From positions 1 through 61,182 of the forward strand of contig NZ_JADEWG010000025.1 in assembly GCF_015207735.1 (NCBI RefSeq): a DNA stretch of 61,182 bases. The letters run 5' to 3'. Positions 8,469 through 18,215 of the stretch are shown here, one piece after another. Each line of letters starts with the position of its first letter. The first letter of the stretch is position 1. A model generated the notes under the pieces. That model made no database searches. It worked only from the letters and a program-made list of their open reading frames with translations, and was not told where the DNA came from. The DNA comes from [Phormidium] sp. LEGE 05292. GTDB taxonomy: Bacteria; Cyanobacteriota; Cyanobacteriia; Cyanobacteriales; Aerosakkonemataceae. Position numbers and translations under genes: made by a program.

Positions 8469-10163
8469 ATGAATAACATTTGGCAAAGTACAGCACATTT
8501 AGTTGTGAGTGTGCCGACTCCTCCTTATCCAATTGTGGCGCAGGTTACAAAGACAACTAACCCAGTAAATGAAACGGTTGATGTTGTCCAGCGAACCACT
8601 AGCAACATTGGTAACTTTTTACCCAATTTGTTAGGTGCGATCGTCATCTTAGTTGTTGGCTGGCTATTAGCGATTATCATCGCTTGGGCAGTCAAGAAAC
8701 TGCTAAATCGCACTAGCATTGATAATAGGATTACGGCTTGGGTGACAGGGCGGCCTGACGCGGAAAGTCTACCTGTAGAAAAGTGGATTTCCGATGTAAT
8801 ATTTTGGATCATTTTCATCTTTGCCCTAGTCGCTTTTTTACAAGCACTTCAGCTAACGGCGGTTTACGAACCGCTCAATAATTTACTCAATCAGGTCTTT
8901 ACTTTCCTGCCAAAATTAGCAGGAGCAACGATTCTTTTAGCTATTGCTTGGGTAATAGCAACAATAGTTAAATTGGTAGTTACACGCTCATTACAAGCTG
9001 TGAGATTAGATGAGCGTCTCAACCAAGAAGTTACTGATACAAACAACCAATTTTCTATCAGCGAAACAATTGGTAATACACTGTATTGGTTTATCTTTTT
9101 ACTGTTTCTTCCCTCAATTTTAAGCACATTAGAATTAGAGGGAACTTTACAACCAGTACAGCGATTACTTAATGATATTCTGTCAATATTGCCCAATATA
9201 TTTGCGGCGATTTTGATTGGTGCAGCAGGTTGGTTAGTTGCTCAAGTTGTGCGGCGAATTGTTACCAATTTGTTAATAGCTGCGGGAACGGATAGATTAG
9301 GGACTCGTGTGGGAATTAATCCTTCAACAACGGGACAATCTCTATCTTGGATTATTGGTACAATTGTCTATGTACTAATTTTAATTCCGGTGGCGATCGC
9401 AGCTCTGAATGCTCTAAGAATTAGTGCGATTTCGATTCCCGCGATCGCCATGCTTAATGATATTCTCAGTGCAATTCCGAGAATTTTCACGGCTGGAATT
9501 ATCTTAGCTGTAGCTTATGCGATCGGTAGATTTCTAGCAGATGTTGTCACCAGTATCTTAACAAGTATTGGCTTCAACAACGTTTTCAACTGGATTGGTT
9601 TACCAACACCCAGACAAACCCGTAGTAGAATTATTGTCTCTCCATCCGACATCCCTGCTGATAGTCCGATACCAGAAACAATTGAAGAAAAAACTACTTC
9701 GAGAACTCCGTCGGAAATTGTCGGAATTATTGTGTTAGTGGGGATCATGCTGTTAGCTACAGTCGCAGCTGTAGAAGTTCTCAACTTTGCAGCCCTCACC
9801 GCAATTGTTTCGGGAATTGTGGCTATAGCTGGGCAAATTTTAGTTGGTTTAGTGATATTTGCGATCGGTTTGTATTTAGCAAATCTCGCTTTCCATCTGA
9901 TCACCAGTTCTGGAAATCAACAAGCATTAATTCTAGGCAATGCAGCGCGAATTGCGATTATTATCTTAGTTTCAGCGATGGCTTTACAACAAATGGGTAT
10001 TGCTGCGGATATCGTTAATTTAGCCTTTGGTTTATTGCTTGGTGCGATCGCAGTAGCAACAGCAATAGCCTTTGGATTGGGTAGTCGTGATGTCGCTGGC
10101 GAACAAGTTAGAGATTGGTTAGAATCCTTTAAACGCAAAAAGAATGAACCACCTCGAATGTAG
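8469..10163 (+). CDS. MscS-type mechanosensitive channel-like protein with repeated TM helices
   Basis: The 564-residue protein contains about five copies of a module in which an amphipathic segment is followed by a helix and a basic end (for example LPNLLGAIVILVVGWLLAI, LPKLAGATILLAIAWVIAT, LPNIFAAILIGAAGWLVAQ, IPRIFTAGIILAVAYAIGR). This is the conserved TM-helix repeat of small-conductance channel relatives. The C-terminus has GLGSRDVAGEQVRDWLES, a pattern shared with MscS-like proteins. It would sit in the plasma membrane and may respond to osmotic stress. It lacks a clear soluble MscS vestibule domain. A 440-bp region without a gene lies upstream. Confidence 0.8.
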   Translation: MNNIWQSTAHLVVSVPTPPYPIVAQVTKTTNPVNETVDVVQRTTSNIGNFLPNLLGAIVILVVGWLLAIIIAWAVKKLLNRTSIDNRITAWVTGRPDAESLPVEKWISDVIFWIIFIFALVAFLQALQLTAVYEPLNNLLNQVFTFLPKLAGATILLAIAWVIATIVKLVVTRSLQAVRLDERLNQEVTDTNNQFSISETIGNTLYWFIFLLFLPSILSTLELEGTLQPVQRLLNDILSILPNIFAAILIGAAGWLVAQVVRRIVTNLLIAAGTDRLGTRVGINPSTTGQSLSWIIGTIVYVLILIPVAIAALNALRISAISIPAIAMLNDILSAIPRIFTAGIILAVAYAIGRFLADVVTSILTSIGFNNVFNWIGLPTPRQTRSRIIVSPSDIPADSPIPETIEEKTTSRTPSEIVGIIVLVGIMLLATVAAVEVLNFAALTAIVSGIVAIAGQILVGLVIFAIGLYLANLAFHLITSSGNQQALILGNAARIAIIILVSAMALQQMGIAADIVNLAFGLLLGAIAVATAIAFGLGSRDVAGEQVRDWLESFKRKKNEPPRM

Positions 10164-10260
10164 TTAAGCAATTCAACAATTTTAATCCATAAATTAGGGT
10201 GCTTTCCAAAATACAAAAAGCACCCATTTTTATCATTTATATTGAATTAAAATTAAGTCC

Positions 10261-10481
10261 GTTGTATCGACTTCAGTCGTACCTATCCTAAAGAAAAACA
10301 CTAAAGTGTTTACAACGAACCAGGTTTGTTGTATCGACTTCAGTCGTACCTATCCTAAAGAAAAACACTGAAGTGTTTACAACGAACCAGGTTTGTTGTA
10401 AACACTTCAGTCGTATTTCTTCCAAAGAAAAACACTAAAGTGTTTACAACGAACTAAGTTTGTTGTATCGACTTCAGTCGT
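10261..10481. repeat. 67-bp tandem repeat array, 3.3 copies
   Basis: Units begin at 10261, 10328, 10395 and 10462 (partial), each opening with GTTGTA and ending with a form of ACGAACCAGGTTT. Each carries a short palindrome (AACACTAAAGTGTT or a one-base variant). The first, second and fourth copies also carry CGACTTCAGTCG. The third copy has 13-base arms GTTGTAAACACTT and AAGTGTTTACAAC that could form a long stem. The last copy runs into the 3' end of the neighbouring GTPase gene and supplies its stop codon. Confidence 0.92.
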
Positions 10482-11943
10482 TTGATATTCTGCTATATAA
10501 TTTTGCCCGCAATTCGTCTTTTAAGCGATTCAAAATCGAATCTTCATCCAAAGAAGATAAAATTTGATCTACCACAGCTTTTGGCCCTGCTGGGCCCCAA
10601 GAAGCACCATTTGCTAAATAAGCTTTAGTAACTTGTCCAATTCCATAAGAAGAAACACCAGCTACACTCGCTTGAGTTAATGCCACAGAAAAATAAGCAC
10701 CTAAAGATAAACCTCCGGTTGCTGGTGCGCTTAAACCTAACAAACCTTTTAAAGAACTTAAGCCCAAATTTGCGACTAATTCACTAGCAGTTAAACCGCC
10801 CATACAAAGAGCAATTCTTTTTAATAAAGATACTGCTCCTTCTTGAGTCATGGAAATGCCGTAAAGTTTGGACAAAGTTAAAATCAAAGCTACATCAATG
10901 ATTGCGCCACTAAATAAGTCTACTACTGTGACTGGGTTAAGTGCGATCGCCAATGCTTTTGTCACCGAAGCATTCCAAATAATTCGATTTGCGCTATTTT
11001 CCCGAATAGCCATTTTTCGCTCTAGCACTCGATCGTTTACTTCATCAGCAAACAACATCGAATTTAATGCAATTAAAGACTTACCTTCTCGGTGTAAAAT
11101 TTCTAAAATCTTTAATTTTAATTCCTCAATTTGCGGTTCTCCCGATTTCATTTGTACGCCTAAACTACCATCTTGTCGGCGCACAGCTTGGGCGATTAAA
11201 GGAGAAGCCGCAGCCATAACAATTTCATCAGGTGAGAGTAATTCTCGCACGCGATCGTCCCGGATTTTTTGATAAATTGCCATGCGATCGACTTCGGGAT
11301 ATTGGTCTATTTTGTTAAATACCAATAAAATTGGTTTACCAGCCGATCGTAATTCCGAAAGCGCACTATGTTCCACTTTCGTCATATCGCCAGCAATTAA
11401 AAATAAAATTAAATCTGCTTGTTTCGCCACATCTCGCGCCAAAGCTGCACGAGTTTCGCCATCTACTTCATCTAATCCCGGAGTATCAATTAATTCTACT
11501 TGCGAATTCCCTTTTCCAGGTAAAGCAACTCTTAAAACTTGAGAATTCCCATCACCCACTGCTTCTTGAGAATAGTACCAATTTGCCTTTTGACTGTTGC
11601 GAGTTACGCCATGCAAAGGGCCTGTTTCAAACACTTTTTCTCCTAGTAAAGCGTTGAGTAAAGAAGATTTACCCCGCCCTACCATGCCAAACACAGCAAT
11701 TTGCACCACTGAACGTTCTAACTTATCCAGCATATTCTGCAAATCATGAATTACTGGCTCTAGTCCGGCTTGTTCTTGAGGCGAAAGGTCTAAATTAGCA
11801 ACAATCTCCCTTAAGGCTGTTTGCGCCTGTTTATAATTTAGTTCTTCTTGAATATCAGTAAAGCTAAAAATAGCATTGTCCAGTTCCCTTTCCAGGTCTG
11901 GGGAATTTGCGGCATTGTTTTGTGACCCAGAAAAAGTAGTCAA
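10474..11943 (-). CDS. Dynamin/Era-like GTPase with DUF697 domain
   Basis: The protein (about 489 residues) has a GTPase domain with G1 GMVGRGKSSLLNAL, G3 DTPGLDE and G4 NKID, after an N-terminal helical region. The last 170 residues are hydrophobic and match the DUF697 type (IALCMGGLTASELVANLG; GAYFSVALTQASVAG), so it is probably membrane-associated. The start is probably TTG 11943, because GGAGG lies 7 bases upstream; a TTG at 11961 also extends the frame. The stop codon and the last two residues come from the repeat array. The precise cellular role is unknown. Confidence 0.88.
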   Translation of the reverse strand: MTTFSGSQNNAANSPDLERELDNAIFSFTDIQEELNYKQAQTALREIVANLDLSPQEQAGLEPVIHDLQNMLDKLERSVVQIAVFGMVGRGKSSLLNALLGEKVFETGPLHGVTRNSQKANWYYSQEAVGDGNSQVLRVALPGKGNSQVELIDTPGLDEVDGETRAALARDVAKQADLILFLIAGDMTKVEHSALSELRSAGKPILLVFNKIDQYPEVDRMAIYQKIRDDRVRELLSPDEIVMAAASPLIAQAVRRQDGSLGVQMKSGEPQIEELKLKILEILHREGKSLIALNSMLFADEVNDRVLERKMAIRENSANRIIWNASVTKALAIALNPVTVVDLFSGAIIDVALILTLSKLYGISMTQEGAVSLLKRIALCMGGLTASELVANLGLSSLKGLLGLSAPATGGLSLGAYFSVALTQASVAGVSSYGIGQVTKAYLANGASWGPAGPKAVVDQILSSLDEDSILNRLKDELRAKLYSRISND

Positions 11944-12064
11944 AGTGTATCCTCCGGTCAACTGTAAGGTAGGGTGGGCATATATTTTGATCCTAGTGAG
12001 ATTGACTCAAATTGCCATCCGTTTACTATGAGAAAAGAGAGTTAAAGTAGATTGTCCTGAAATC

Positions 12065-12328
12065 GTGAGCACAAAACGTCTACCAGAAACAACTGCCTTT
12101 GTCCGCATTACTGAACTGTGCTGGCTACAGGGCAAAATTGCCGGGGAGGTGAGAGCCGAAGATTATGAGTGGCACTTCCAATGGTGTTTTAAACAGGGTA
12201 AGTTGTCTGTTCAGCCTACTCTGGGGCGTGCTTTAATTATCGAGCCTTTGGGTAGGTTTTTAGAACAGTCCGATTATCAACTAGAGCCAGGGGGAGATTA
12301 CGCTTTCACAATCCGGGCTAAGTTTTAA
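12065..12328 (+). CDS. DUF3146-type small protein
   Basis: This 87-residue protein with a GTG start is conserved in cyanobacteria. Its recognisable core is EWHFQWCFKQGKLSVQPTLG, then GRFLEQSDYQLEPGGDY. It matches my recollection of the DUF3146 family, which has no known function. No membrane segment is present and the fold is probably all beta. It is divergent from the GTPase gene and convergent with the YqgF-like gene, 18 bases between stops. Confidence 0.7.
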   Translation: MSTKRLPETTAFVRITELCWLQGKIAGEVRAEDYEWHFQWCFKQGKLSVQPTLGRALIIEPLGRFLEQSDYQLEPGGDYAFTIRAKF

Positions 12329-12346
12329 AAAGTTTTGAGTTTTGTC

Positions 12347-12805
12347 TTAGCAACTCACTAAACGTCCTAAATATCTTTCGATGAGTAGAATGGCGACAAT
12401 ATCATCTACTGGTCGGGGTAAGGGTCGCATTCCTTGGGGGATTAATTTATAAAGTCCTTGAGGTGGGTACATTTGCCAATAGCGATCGCGTGCTTCTAAA
12501 GTACTATATCGTTCATCAACCAAAATAATTCGCAAAGGTTGTGGCAGTTCTTCATTAAGTCGCTTTTTCCAAGTTTTAGCGGTAGTTTGATCTCCCATTA
12601 CTAACACAGAGATTGGATAAATTTGTCGTAATTCTTGAATGGTAGCGATCGCATTTTCCGCAGCAATAACTTCGTGGTAGTGTAGTTTGCGATCGACTGC
12701 CATCACTGCGAAACCACATTTTTGCCGACCAGGATCGAAACCCAAAATTACAGGCTGTTTGGGTGATGCACTAGATTCAGGTTTAGGACTATCAGGAGAA
12801 AACAT
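12347..12805 (-). CDS. YqgF/RuvX-like RNase H-fold nuclease
   Basis: The 152-residue product shows the RNase H-fold pattern of YqgF/RuvX proteins: ILGFDPGRQKCGFAV near the N-terminus (first catalytic Asp), VDERYSTLEAR in the middle (second acidic site) and RPVDDIVAILLIERYL near the end (third). Relatives process the 5' end of 16S rRNA or resemble Holliday-junction resolvases. It is the first of two minus-strand genes downstream of a DUF3084 gene, with 98 bases between. The exact substrate is not shown by sequence alone. Confidence 0.82.
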   Translation of the reverse strand: MFSPDSPKPESSASPKQPVILGFDPGRQKCGFAVMAVDRKLHYHEVIAAENAIATIQELRQIYPISVLVMGDQTTAKTWKKRLNEELPQPLRIILVDERYSTLEARDRYWQMYPPQGLYKLIPQGMRPLPRPVDDIVAILLIERYLGRLVSC

Positions 12806-12877
12806 AAGTCAATTTTAGATTTTAGATTTTAGATTAACCTCTACAAATCAGGAGTAAAAGGGTAAACCGTAATTAAT

Positions 12878-12894
12878 CCTTGTCCCCTTGTCCT
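12878..12894. repeat. STRR-like heptamer repeat
   Basis: CCTTGTCCCCTTGTCCT, two tandem heptamers, lies between the YqgF-like and DUF3084 genes. It is the same sequence family as 30588-30605 and 33803-33820. Confidence 0.55.
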
Positions 12895-12903
12895 CAAATA
12901 CCT

Positions 12904-14595
12904 TCACCCCGTTGGCGTTGTCCTAAAAATTACTTGTCCACCTTGAATTGCGACTAAATCCATTTTGACTGGCCCAGCAGTATAAGTAGTATCTGATGCT
13001 ACCACTTGCACATCTACTGGCTGTTTTGATTGTTTTAGTTGCTCTAAAAAGCGGGTTAATGTTTCGATGCGATCGTCTCCTATTTGCATTGTATTAGCGA
13101 CAATTCCCGCACGTCGAGCGCGATACTGAGATGCAGCGATTAATAACTCAATTCGCTGACGCAATTGCTCTTCTGTCATCTTTGAGGGATCGGCTGAAGT
13201 TGCTGCTAACACTTCACCAGCTTTAAAAATCACGCGATTAGGAGCAACATCAGCAAATACCTGCACGGGCGATTCTCCCAGAACATAATTACCAGCTGAA
13301 ATAATGCGGACTACATAATCATTGCCATCATCTATTGTGTCAATTAATTGTTTGACTTCTGTTTCTCTAATTACAATTACCTGTTCTTTAAAGTTATTGT
13401 CTCCAGGTTTTGTGCGTTGGATTGCCGATCGATTAGCTTGTGATAATAATTGATCTACCACTGAACGAGCAGCTGTCGGGTCTACAATCCGAAATACTCC
13501 TGATGCGAGCACTTGACCTCGCAGCAATCTCACATTACCTTGACGTAATTCTTGATAATCCTGATAATACTGTTCTAATGTAGCAACTTCCTGTTGCAGG
13601 AGGTCTAATTCTTTCCCTCTTTGACTAAGTTGCTTCTCTTTTTCTGTAATTAATTTTTCCCGTTCGGCAATTAGTTGTTCGCTTTGGTTCAGTTTGGCTT
13701 CTAAAACTTTCAGGCGGTTTTCCTGTTGAGCAATAACTTGGTCTTGGATTCGCATTTTTTGAGCGCGAATGCCAATTTCTTGTTCTCTTTGATAAATCCG
13801 TTGATCCTGAGTCCTAATTCTTTGATCGCGCTGATTTATCGCTGTATCACGAACAGCAATTTGTTCATCTTGTAACCTAATTGTGCGATCGCGTGCTGCA
13901 ATTTTTTCATCTCTTTGATCGAGTTGGGCTTTTAGTTGAGTAATTTGTTGCTGAACTTGATCTTTTTGCGCGATCAATTCTTTCCTTTCTGATTGCAGTT
14001 TAGTAATCTCTCCTCGCAAGTTTTCTGTTTGCTGAGAAGCTACTTTTAACTGTTCCTGAGTTTGACTCAACTGCCCTTGAGTTTGAGTCAGTTGCCCTTG
14101 CGTCTGATTTAATTGTGCTTCTGTATGAGCTTGTTTGGCAACTGCTTGCGAAAGTTTTGCCAATACCATCTGCAACGCTTTATTTGTGTCATCCAAGCGT
14201 TTCTGTGCTTCTGCTTGCTCTGCTTTAGCTTGCGCTAACTCATTTTGTACTTGACTTTTTTCCTGTTCTACTTGAAATTTCTCTGCTTCTAGAAGCAGTT
14301 TTTCGCCTTTAGTTTTTTCCACCTCTTGGCGGGCGTTTTTGAGGTTTCTTTGTATCGTCCCTAATCTAAAAACACCTGTACGCAACTGATCGCTGGCGGC
14401 AAATAAAACTGCCAGTGTGGAACCAGAAATTAAACTACCTGTCAGGAGGGTGATCAACACCGCTGTGTTTTTTGGTCGTAAATTGAACAAGCTCAGTCTA
14501 GCTTTGCCCACTTTCGTACCAATGCGATCGCCCACCGATGCGATCACGCCTCCCAACACCAAAACTGCTACTATCAGGATTAACCCGGTGGTCAT
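12904..14595 (-). CDS. DUF3084 protein: membrane anchor with long coiled coil
   Basis: The 563-residue protein begins with a transmembrane segment (LILIVAVLVLGGVIASVGD), then LSLFNLRPKNTAVLITLLTG and a second hydrophobic stretch. A very long coiled coil of Glu/Gln/Lys heptads follows (about residues 75-345, with near-repeats TQGQLTQTQGQLSQTQEQL). A compact C-terminal domain follows (about 355-563). This order is the DUF3084 family found across cyanobacteria. It probably sits at the membrane as a structural or trafficking factor; the function is unknown. The Gln-rich core contains obvious internal duplications. Confidence 0.85.
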   Translation of the reverse strand: MTTGLILIVAVLVLGGVIASVGDRIGTKVGKARLSLFNLRPKNTAVLITLLTGSLISGSTLAVLFAASDQLRTGVFRLGTIQRNLKNARQEVEKTKGEKLLLEAEKFQVEQEKSQVQNELAQAKAEQAEAQKRLDDTNKALQMVLAKLSQAVAKQAHTEAQLNQTQGQLTQTQGQLSQTQEQLKVASQQTENLRGEITKLQSERKELIAQKDQVQQQITQLKAQLDQRDEKIAARDRTIRLQDEQIAVRDTAINQRDQRIRTQDQRIYQREQEIGIRAQKMRIQDQVIAQQENRLKVLEAKLNQSEQLIAEREKLITEKEKQLSQRGKELDLLQQEVATLEQYYQDYQELRQGNVRLLRGQVLASGVFRIVDPTAARSVVDQLLSQANRSAIQRTKPGDNNFKEQVIVIRETEVKQLIDTIDDGNDYVVRIISAGNYVLGESPVQVFADVAPNRVIFKAGEVLAATSADPSKMTEEQLRQRIELLIAASQYRARRAGIVANTMQIGDDRIETLTRFLEQLKQSKQPVDVQVVASDTTYTAGPVKMDLVAIQGGQVIFRTTPTG

Positions 14596-14740
14596 ATTCA
14601 GCTAATTTAGCTCCATATCCAGACTATCTCACACCCTAGTAAATATTGAAGCTAGTAACTTAAATAGAGTGGATAAATTTACACCTATTTAAGTTTTTCC
14701 CTGACAGGGGAGGGATATTTTAATTGCTGTCAAACCGCAA

Positions 14741-15412
14741 TTAGGTAAACTGTTGGCTTAACGCTACTGGGTTATGAACAGTAATCTTTTTCTTGTGGAT
14801 GGAGATCATTTTTTCCTGCCTAAGATCCCCTAGCAAACGAGTCACTGTTACGCGAGTGGAACCTATGGCTTCAGCGATCGCCTGATGGGATAGCTTCAAA
14901 TCTATAGTAATCCCATCTTGACCAGAAACACCAAAATCGCGGCAAAGAATTAATAAAAAACTCACCAATCTTGAACCCATATCTCTGTGAGCTAAGGTTT
15001 CAATCATCATCTCTGTTTGCAGAATGCGTGAAGACAAACCTCGCAGCATTAACATTGCTAACTCAGGGTTATCTTTCAGTGCTTGTTCTACTTGATCGAT
15101 TGGTGCTGAGAGTAATTCCGCTGGTGTAAAAGCTACCGCATGATAAAACCGATCTGAGCGATTCCCTGTAATCAGAGATAATACACCAAACACACTATTT
15201 TCTCGCAGTAGCGCGACTGTAATTTCTTCCCCAGCTTCATACACTCGCGAAAGTTTTACCGCACCTTTGAGGAGGAAATATACCCTTTCGGCTGGATCTC
15301 CTGGGAAAAAAATGGTCTTTCCCCTTTCAAAGGTTTCTACAACTGGTGGAAATGCACCACCTCCTATTTGCCGAAATACAGATGCAAGCGGTCTATCGTC
15401 TAAAACGACCAT
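14741..15412 (-). CDS. ntcA: Global nitrogen regulator NtcA
   Basis: The 223-residue protein is a CRP/FNR-type regulator. Residues 30-125 form the effector-binding jelly roll ([20 protein letters not shown]) that responds to 2-oxoglutarate in this family. The C-terminal helix-turn-helix reads [20 protein letters not shown], the NtcA signature. It activates nitrogen-assimilation genes through GTAN8TAC sites. I found no clear GTAN8TAC site in its own 465-bp upstream region. Length and ends are normal. Confidence 0.97.
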   Translation of the reverse strand: MVVLDDRPLASVFRQIGGGAFPPVVETFERGKTIFFPGDPAERVYFLLKGAVKLSRVYEAGEEITVALLRENSVFGVLSLITGNRSDRFYHAVAFTPAELLSAPIDQVEQALKDNPELAMLMLRGLSSRILQTEMMIETLAHRDMGSRLVSFLLILCRDFGVSGQDGITIDLKLSHQAIAEAIGSTRVTVTRLLGDLRQEKMISIHKKKITVHNPVALSQQFT

Positions 15413-15877
15413 GTTTTTTTACCCTCACCGACACCCAAGAAAATTTCTTAAATCTTGGCAATTAACCTTAGCAATAACTTCTCCCATCCCAATTCCCAAA
15501 ATCTAGCTTATGAGTTTTTGCTCCTTGGTCAAGATGTAGTTTATTTGATGTTTGTGTTTTTGACTATTAGGCGCTCCAGCACTTCCATAATTTTTACTCA
15601 ATCGAGTCGGATATATATCAAATTCCTGTGCAATATAACACATAATAGCTACTTACATAATTGCATCTTAACTCCTCATGTTTACAAAATTTTGCCAGCC
15701 TGAAATAGAGAGTTAATTTTTCGCAGTTAAACACTAGAAATTAACGCTAAATTTCAAGTATTTGGGGGGATTTTCTGTATTTTAAGACACATTCTTCCGA
15801 AATGTGGGGGAATTTTAGCGAGATTATGGGAAATTTAGGGCTGTTTCCGGCGCAACTCTCAGATATAATGAACGACT
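15413..15877. other. Divergent ntcA/fabI intergenic region
   Basis: This 465-bp A/T-rich stretch separates two divergent genes and must hold both promoters. I looked for a GTAN8TAC NtcA site on both strands and did not find a convincing one. No stable hairpin or small gene was recognised. Confidence 0.6.
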
Positions 15878-16657
15878 ATGCTGAATTTAACCGGAAAAAA
15901 CGCTCTTGTAACTGGCATTGCCAACAATCGATCGATTGCTTGGGGCATTGCCCAACAACTTCATCAAGCTGGTGCCAACCTTGGCATTACCTACTTGCCT
16001 GATGAAAAAGGTCGCATGGAAAATAAAGTGGCTGAGTTGGTAGCACCTCTCAACCCCAGCTTGTTTTTACCATGTGATGTCCAGAATGAATCCCAAATCC
16101 AGTCCACATTTGAAACTATCCGCGAAAAATGGGGTAAGCTGGATATTCTAATTCATTGTTTGGCTTTTGCCAAAAAAGATGATTTGTCAGGAGAATTTAG
16201 CAAAACCACTAGAGAAGGCTTTAATTTGGCTTTAGAAGTCAGCGCCTATTCGCTGATTCAATTGAGTGGAGCAGCTAAACCTTTGATGACAGAAGGTGGT
16301 AGCATCATTACGCTATCATATTTAGGCGGCGTGCGGGTGGTTCCTAACTATAATGTAATGGGAATTGCTAAAGCAGCTTTGGAAATGAATGTTCGTTACT
16401 TAGCTTCTGAATTAGGCCCGCAAAATATTCGGGTAAATGCGATTTCAGCAGGTCCGATCCGGACTTTAGCTTCTTCGGCAGTTGGCGGAATTTTAGATAT
16501 GATTCACCATGTCGAGGAAGTGGCACCTTTAAGACGAACTGTTACCCAAACTGAAGTGGGTAATACGGCTGCTTTTCTATCCAGTGATTTGGCTAGCGGC
16601 ATCACAGGTCAAGTTTTGTATGTGGATGCTGGTTATGAAATCATGGGCATGGGATAA
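15878..16657 (+). CDS. fabI: Enoyl-[acyl-carrier-protein] reductase FabI
   Basis: This 259-residue short-chain dehydrogenase reduces enoyl-ACP with NAD(P)H in the last step of each fatty-acid elongation cycle. The cofactor site is GIANNRSIAWGIAQ, typical of FabI rather than FabG. The active-site region is LSYLGGVRVVPNYNVMGIAK, with the Tyr-(X)6-Lys pair. The end, GITGQVLYVDAGYEIMGMG, is standard. It lies 27 bases before hisB on the same strand. No strong ribosome site is visible before the ATG. Confidence 0.97.
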   Translation: MLNLTGKNALVTGIANNRSIAWGIAQQLHQAGANLGITYLPDEKGRMENKVAELVAPLNPSLFLPCDVQNESQIQSTFETIREKWGKLDILIHCLAFAKKDDLSGEFSKTTREGFNLALEVSAYSLIQLSGAAKPLMTEGGSIITLSYLGGVRVVPNYNVMGIAKAALEMNVRYLASELGPQNIRVNAISAGPIRTLASSAVGGILDMIHHVEEVAPLRRTVTQTEVGNTAAFLSSDLASGITGQVLYVDAGYEIMGMG

Positions 16658-16684
16658 GTTAATTTATTGATTTGAAATTAGTTT

Positions 16685-17329
16685 ATGCAAATTAGCGATC
16701 GCCAAGTTCTTTCTCAAGAACATCCAGAGCAAATTACCCCCGCACGTATAGCAACTGTCAGACGGACTACGGGCGAAACAGATGTGCAGGTAACTGTTAA
16801 TTTGGACGGTACAGGGGTTTGTGTTTCCAAAACGGGAATTCCGTTTTTAGATCACATGATGCACCAAATTTCTTCACATGGATTGATAGATTTGGATGTG
16901 CAAGCAACGGGTGATTTGGAAATAGACGATCACCACACAAATGAGGATGTGGGGATTACTTTGGGTCAGGCGTTGGGGAAGGCTTTAGGCGATCGCAAAG
17001 GCATTGTCCGTTTTGGTAATTTCCTCGCGCCTCTGGATGAAGCTTTAATTCAAGTGACTTTGGATTGTTCAGGAAGACCTCATTTAAGTTATGGTTTGGA
17101 AATTCCGACGCAGCGAGTAGGAACTTACGATACTCAATTAGTTAGGGAATTTTTTGTGGCGTTGGTGAATCATTCCCAAATGACGTTACATATTCGTCAG
17201 TTGGATGGGATTAATTCTCATCATATTATTGAGGCGACTTTTAAGGCTTTTGCTAGGGCGATGCGAATGGCTGTGGAATTTGATGCCCGTCGTTTGGGGA
17301 GTATTCCTAGTTCTAAGGGGGTTTTATAA
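16685..17329 (+). CDS. hisB: Imidazoleglycerol-phosphate dehydratase HisB
   Basis: The 214-residue enzyme dehydrates imidazoleglycerol phosphate in histidine synthesis. Two metal-binding motifs are intact: [12 protein letters not shown] near residue 80 and [17 protein letters not shown] near residue 180. [16 protein letters not shown] is also present. It is the single-function form, not the HisB fusion with a phosphatase seen in enterobacteria. It follows fabI closely and may share its transcript. Confidence 0.97.
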   Translation: MQISDRQVLSQEHPEQITPARIATVRRTTGETDVQVTVNLDGTGVCVSKTGIPFLDHMMHQISSHGLIDLDVQATGDLEIDDHHTNEDVGITLGQALGKALGDRKGIVRFGNFLAPLDEALIQVTLDCSGRPHLSYGLEIPTQRVGTYDTQLVREFFVALVNHSQMTLHIRQLDGINSHHIIEATFKAFARAMRMAVEFDARRLGSIPSSKGVL

Positions 17330-17346
17330 GATTTTTTTGAACCACG

Positions 17347-17426
17347 TTCGCGTAGCGGTGCGTAGCACTTAGACACGAAGGAAACGAAGAAGGAAACCGC
17401 AGAGACGCAGAGGGCGCAGAGGAAAG
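17347..17426. repeat. Cyanobacterial dispersed repeats (GCGTAGCGG and GCAGAGG types)
   Basis: TTCGCGTAGCGGTGCGTAGC is followed by a run of CGCAGAGG-like units (CCGCAGAGACGCAGAGGGCG). Both are familiar dispersed repeats in cyanobacterial genomes. They mark the left edge of the accessory gene pair at 17457-19347. Confidence 0.6.
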
Positions 17427-17456
17427 ATTAGAGAGATTTTAGGATTTTTACTCGGC

Positions 17457-18215
17457 TTAAATGATGGGAGTTAAGTGTTGCTCGATTTCTTGAAGATAGT
17501 CTGTTAAACCTGTATAGATACCTCGTTTTCGGAGATGATCTAAACTTGTTTCTTCCCAACATTGCTGTTCGCGTTCCATCTTTCCTTCTGTTAACTTTTC
17601 GACAACGACTTTAGGGTTTCTAATGCGATCGGGTTCTTCAAAGGAGTTAGAGCGTAATCTGTGTGAATCTTCGCAGGGATCGAAATTTAATTTGGTCTTT
17701 ATCTCTTCTAAAATTCGTCTTTCCTCTTGGTTAAGTGGAATAAATCCATTCAAAACCCATGCTTCGCGCATTCTGTTGGCTGTACCAATAATAATTTCTA
17801 ATTTCGGTTGGCGATCGATCTGTACCAAACGTGCTTGCTCAAGACCTTCTCTTCGCTCAGGTTGATTGTCTAAATCCCGAATAAAAATAACTGCTTTAAT
17901 GTTTCGTGTTTTTTGCAAATAACGGACTAAATTCATAATTTTTATAGCTGCTGCACCATCACTTTTTAATGCTCCATCTTTATGACCTAAATACCTTGGT
18001 GGGCGAAATCCTAAGTTTTTAGAGTTAGTAATAATTTGATTAATATCTTTCCAGCAAGAATGTTCTGTACCTGCTTCTAAACCAGTCCACCGAAATAAAT
18101 ATTGCAGTTGTTCAGGTTCTAACCAATCAATTTTTTCTACTAAAATGCGATCGGCTAATTTTGTAGCGGTTCGTGCATCTGCACTACTTTCTACAATCAC
18201 CACAAACTCAATCAT
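17457..18215 (-). CDS. Toprim-like protein, partner of an OLD-type ATPase
   Basis: The 252-residue product has features of a Toprim nuclease/primase fold: an early glutamate in VVIVESSADARTA (Glu9), a DxD in VIFIRDLDNQ (Asp114, Asp116) and a later EAWVLNG (Glu151) like the (E)AWLL motif of DUF4276/RloB-type proteins. In the OLD, Gabija and PARIS anti-phage systems a Toprim domain works with an ABC-type ATPase. Here its start overlaps the end of the ATPase gene by 8 bases, so they are translationally coupled. It is not a recognised member of a named family, and the nuclease role is inferred from these residues and its partner. Confidence 0.7.
   Translation of the reverse strand: MIEFVVIVESSADARTATKLADRILVEKIDWLEPEQLQYLFRWTGLEAGTEHSCWKDINQIITNSKNLGFRPPRYLGHKDGALKSDGAAAIKIMNLVRYLQKTRNIKAVIFIRDLDNQPERREGLEQARLVQIDRQPKLEIIIGTANRMREAWVLNGFIPLNQEERRILEEIKTKLNFDPCEDSHRLRSNSFEEPDRIRNPKVVVEKLTEGKMEREQQCWEETSLDHLRKRGIYTGLTDYLQEIEQHLTPII

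Noticed and set aside
10261-10481. CRISPR-like array
   Set aside because: The period is 67 with no unique spacers; whole units repeat, so it is a tandem array, not a CRISPR.
10868-11657. Plus-strand frames over the DUF697 GTPase gene
   Set aside because: Antisense to a gene with intact GTPase motifs; no ribosome sites.
15413-15877. NtcA binding site upstream of ntcA
   Set aside because: I scanned for GTAN8TAC and GTN10AC on both strands and found no convincing match.
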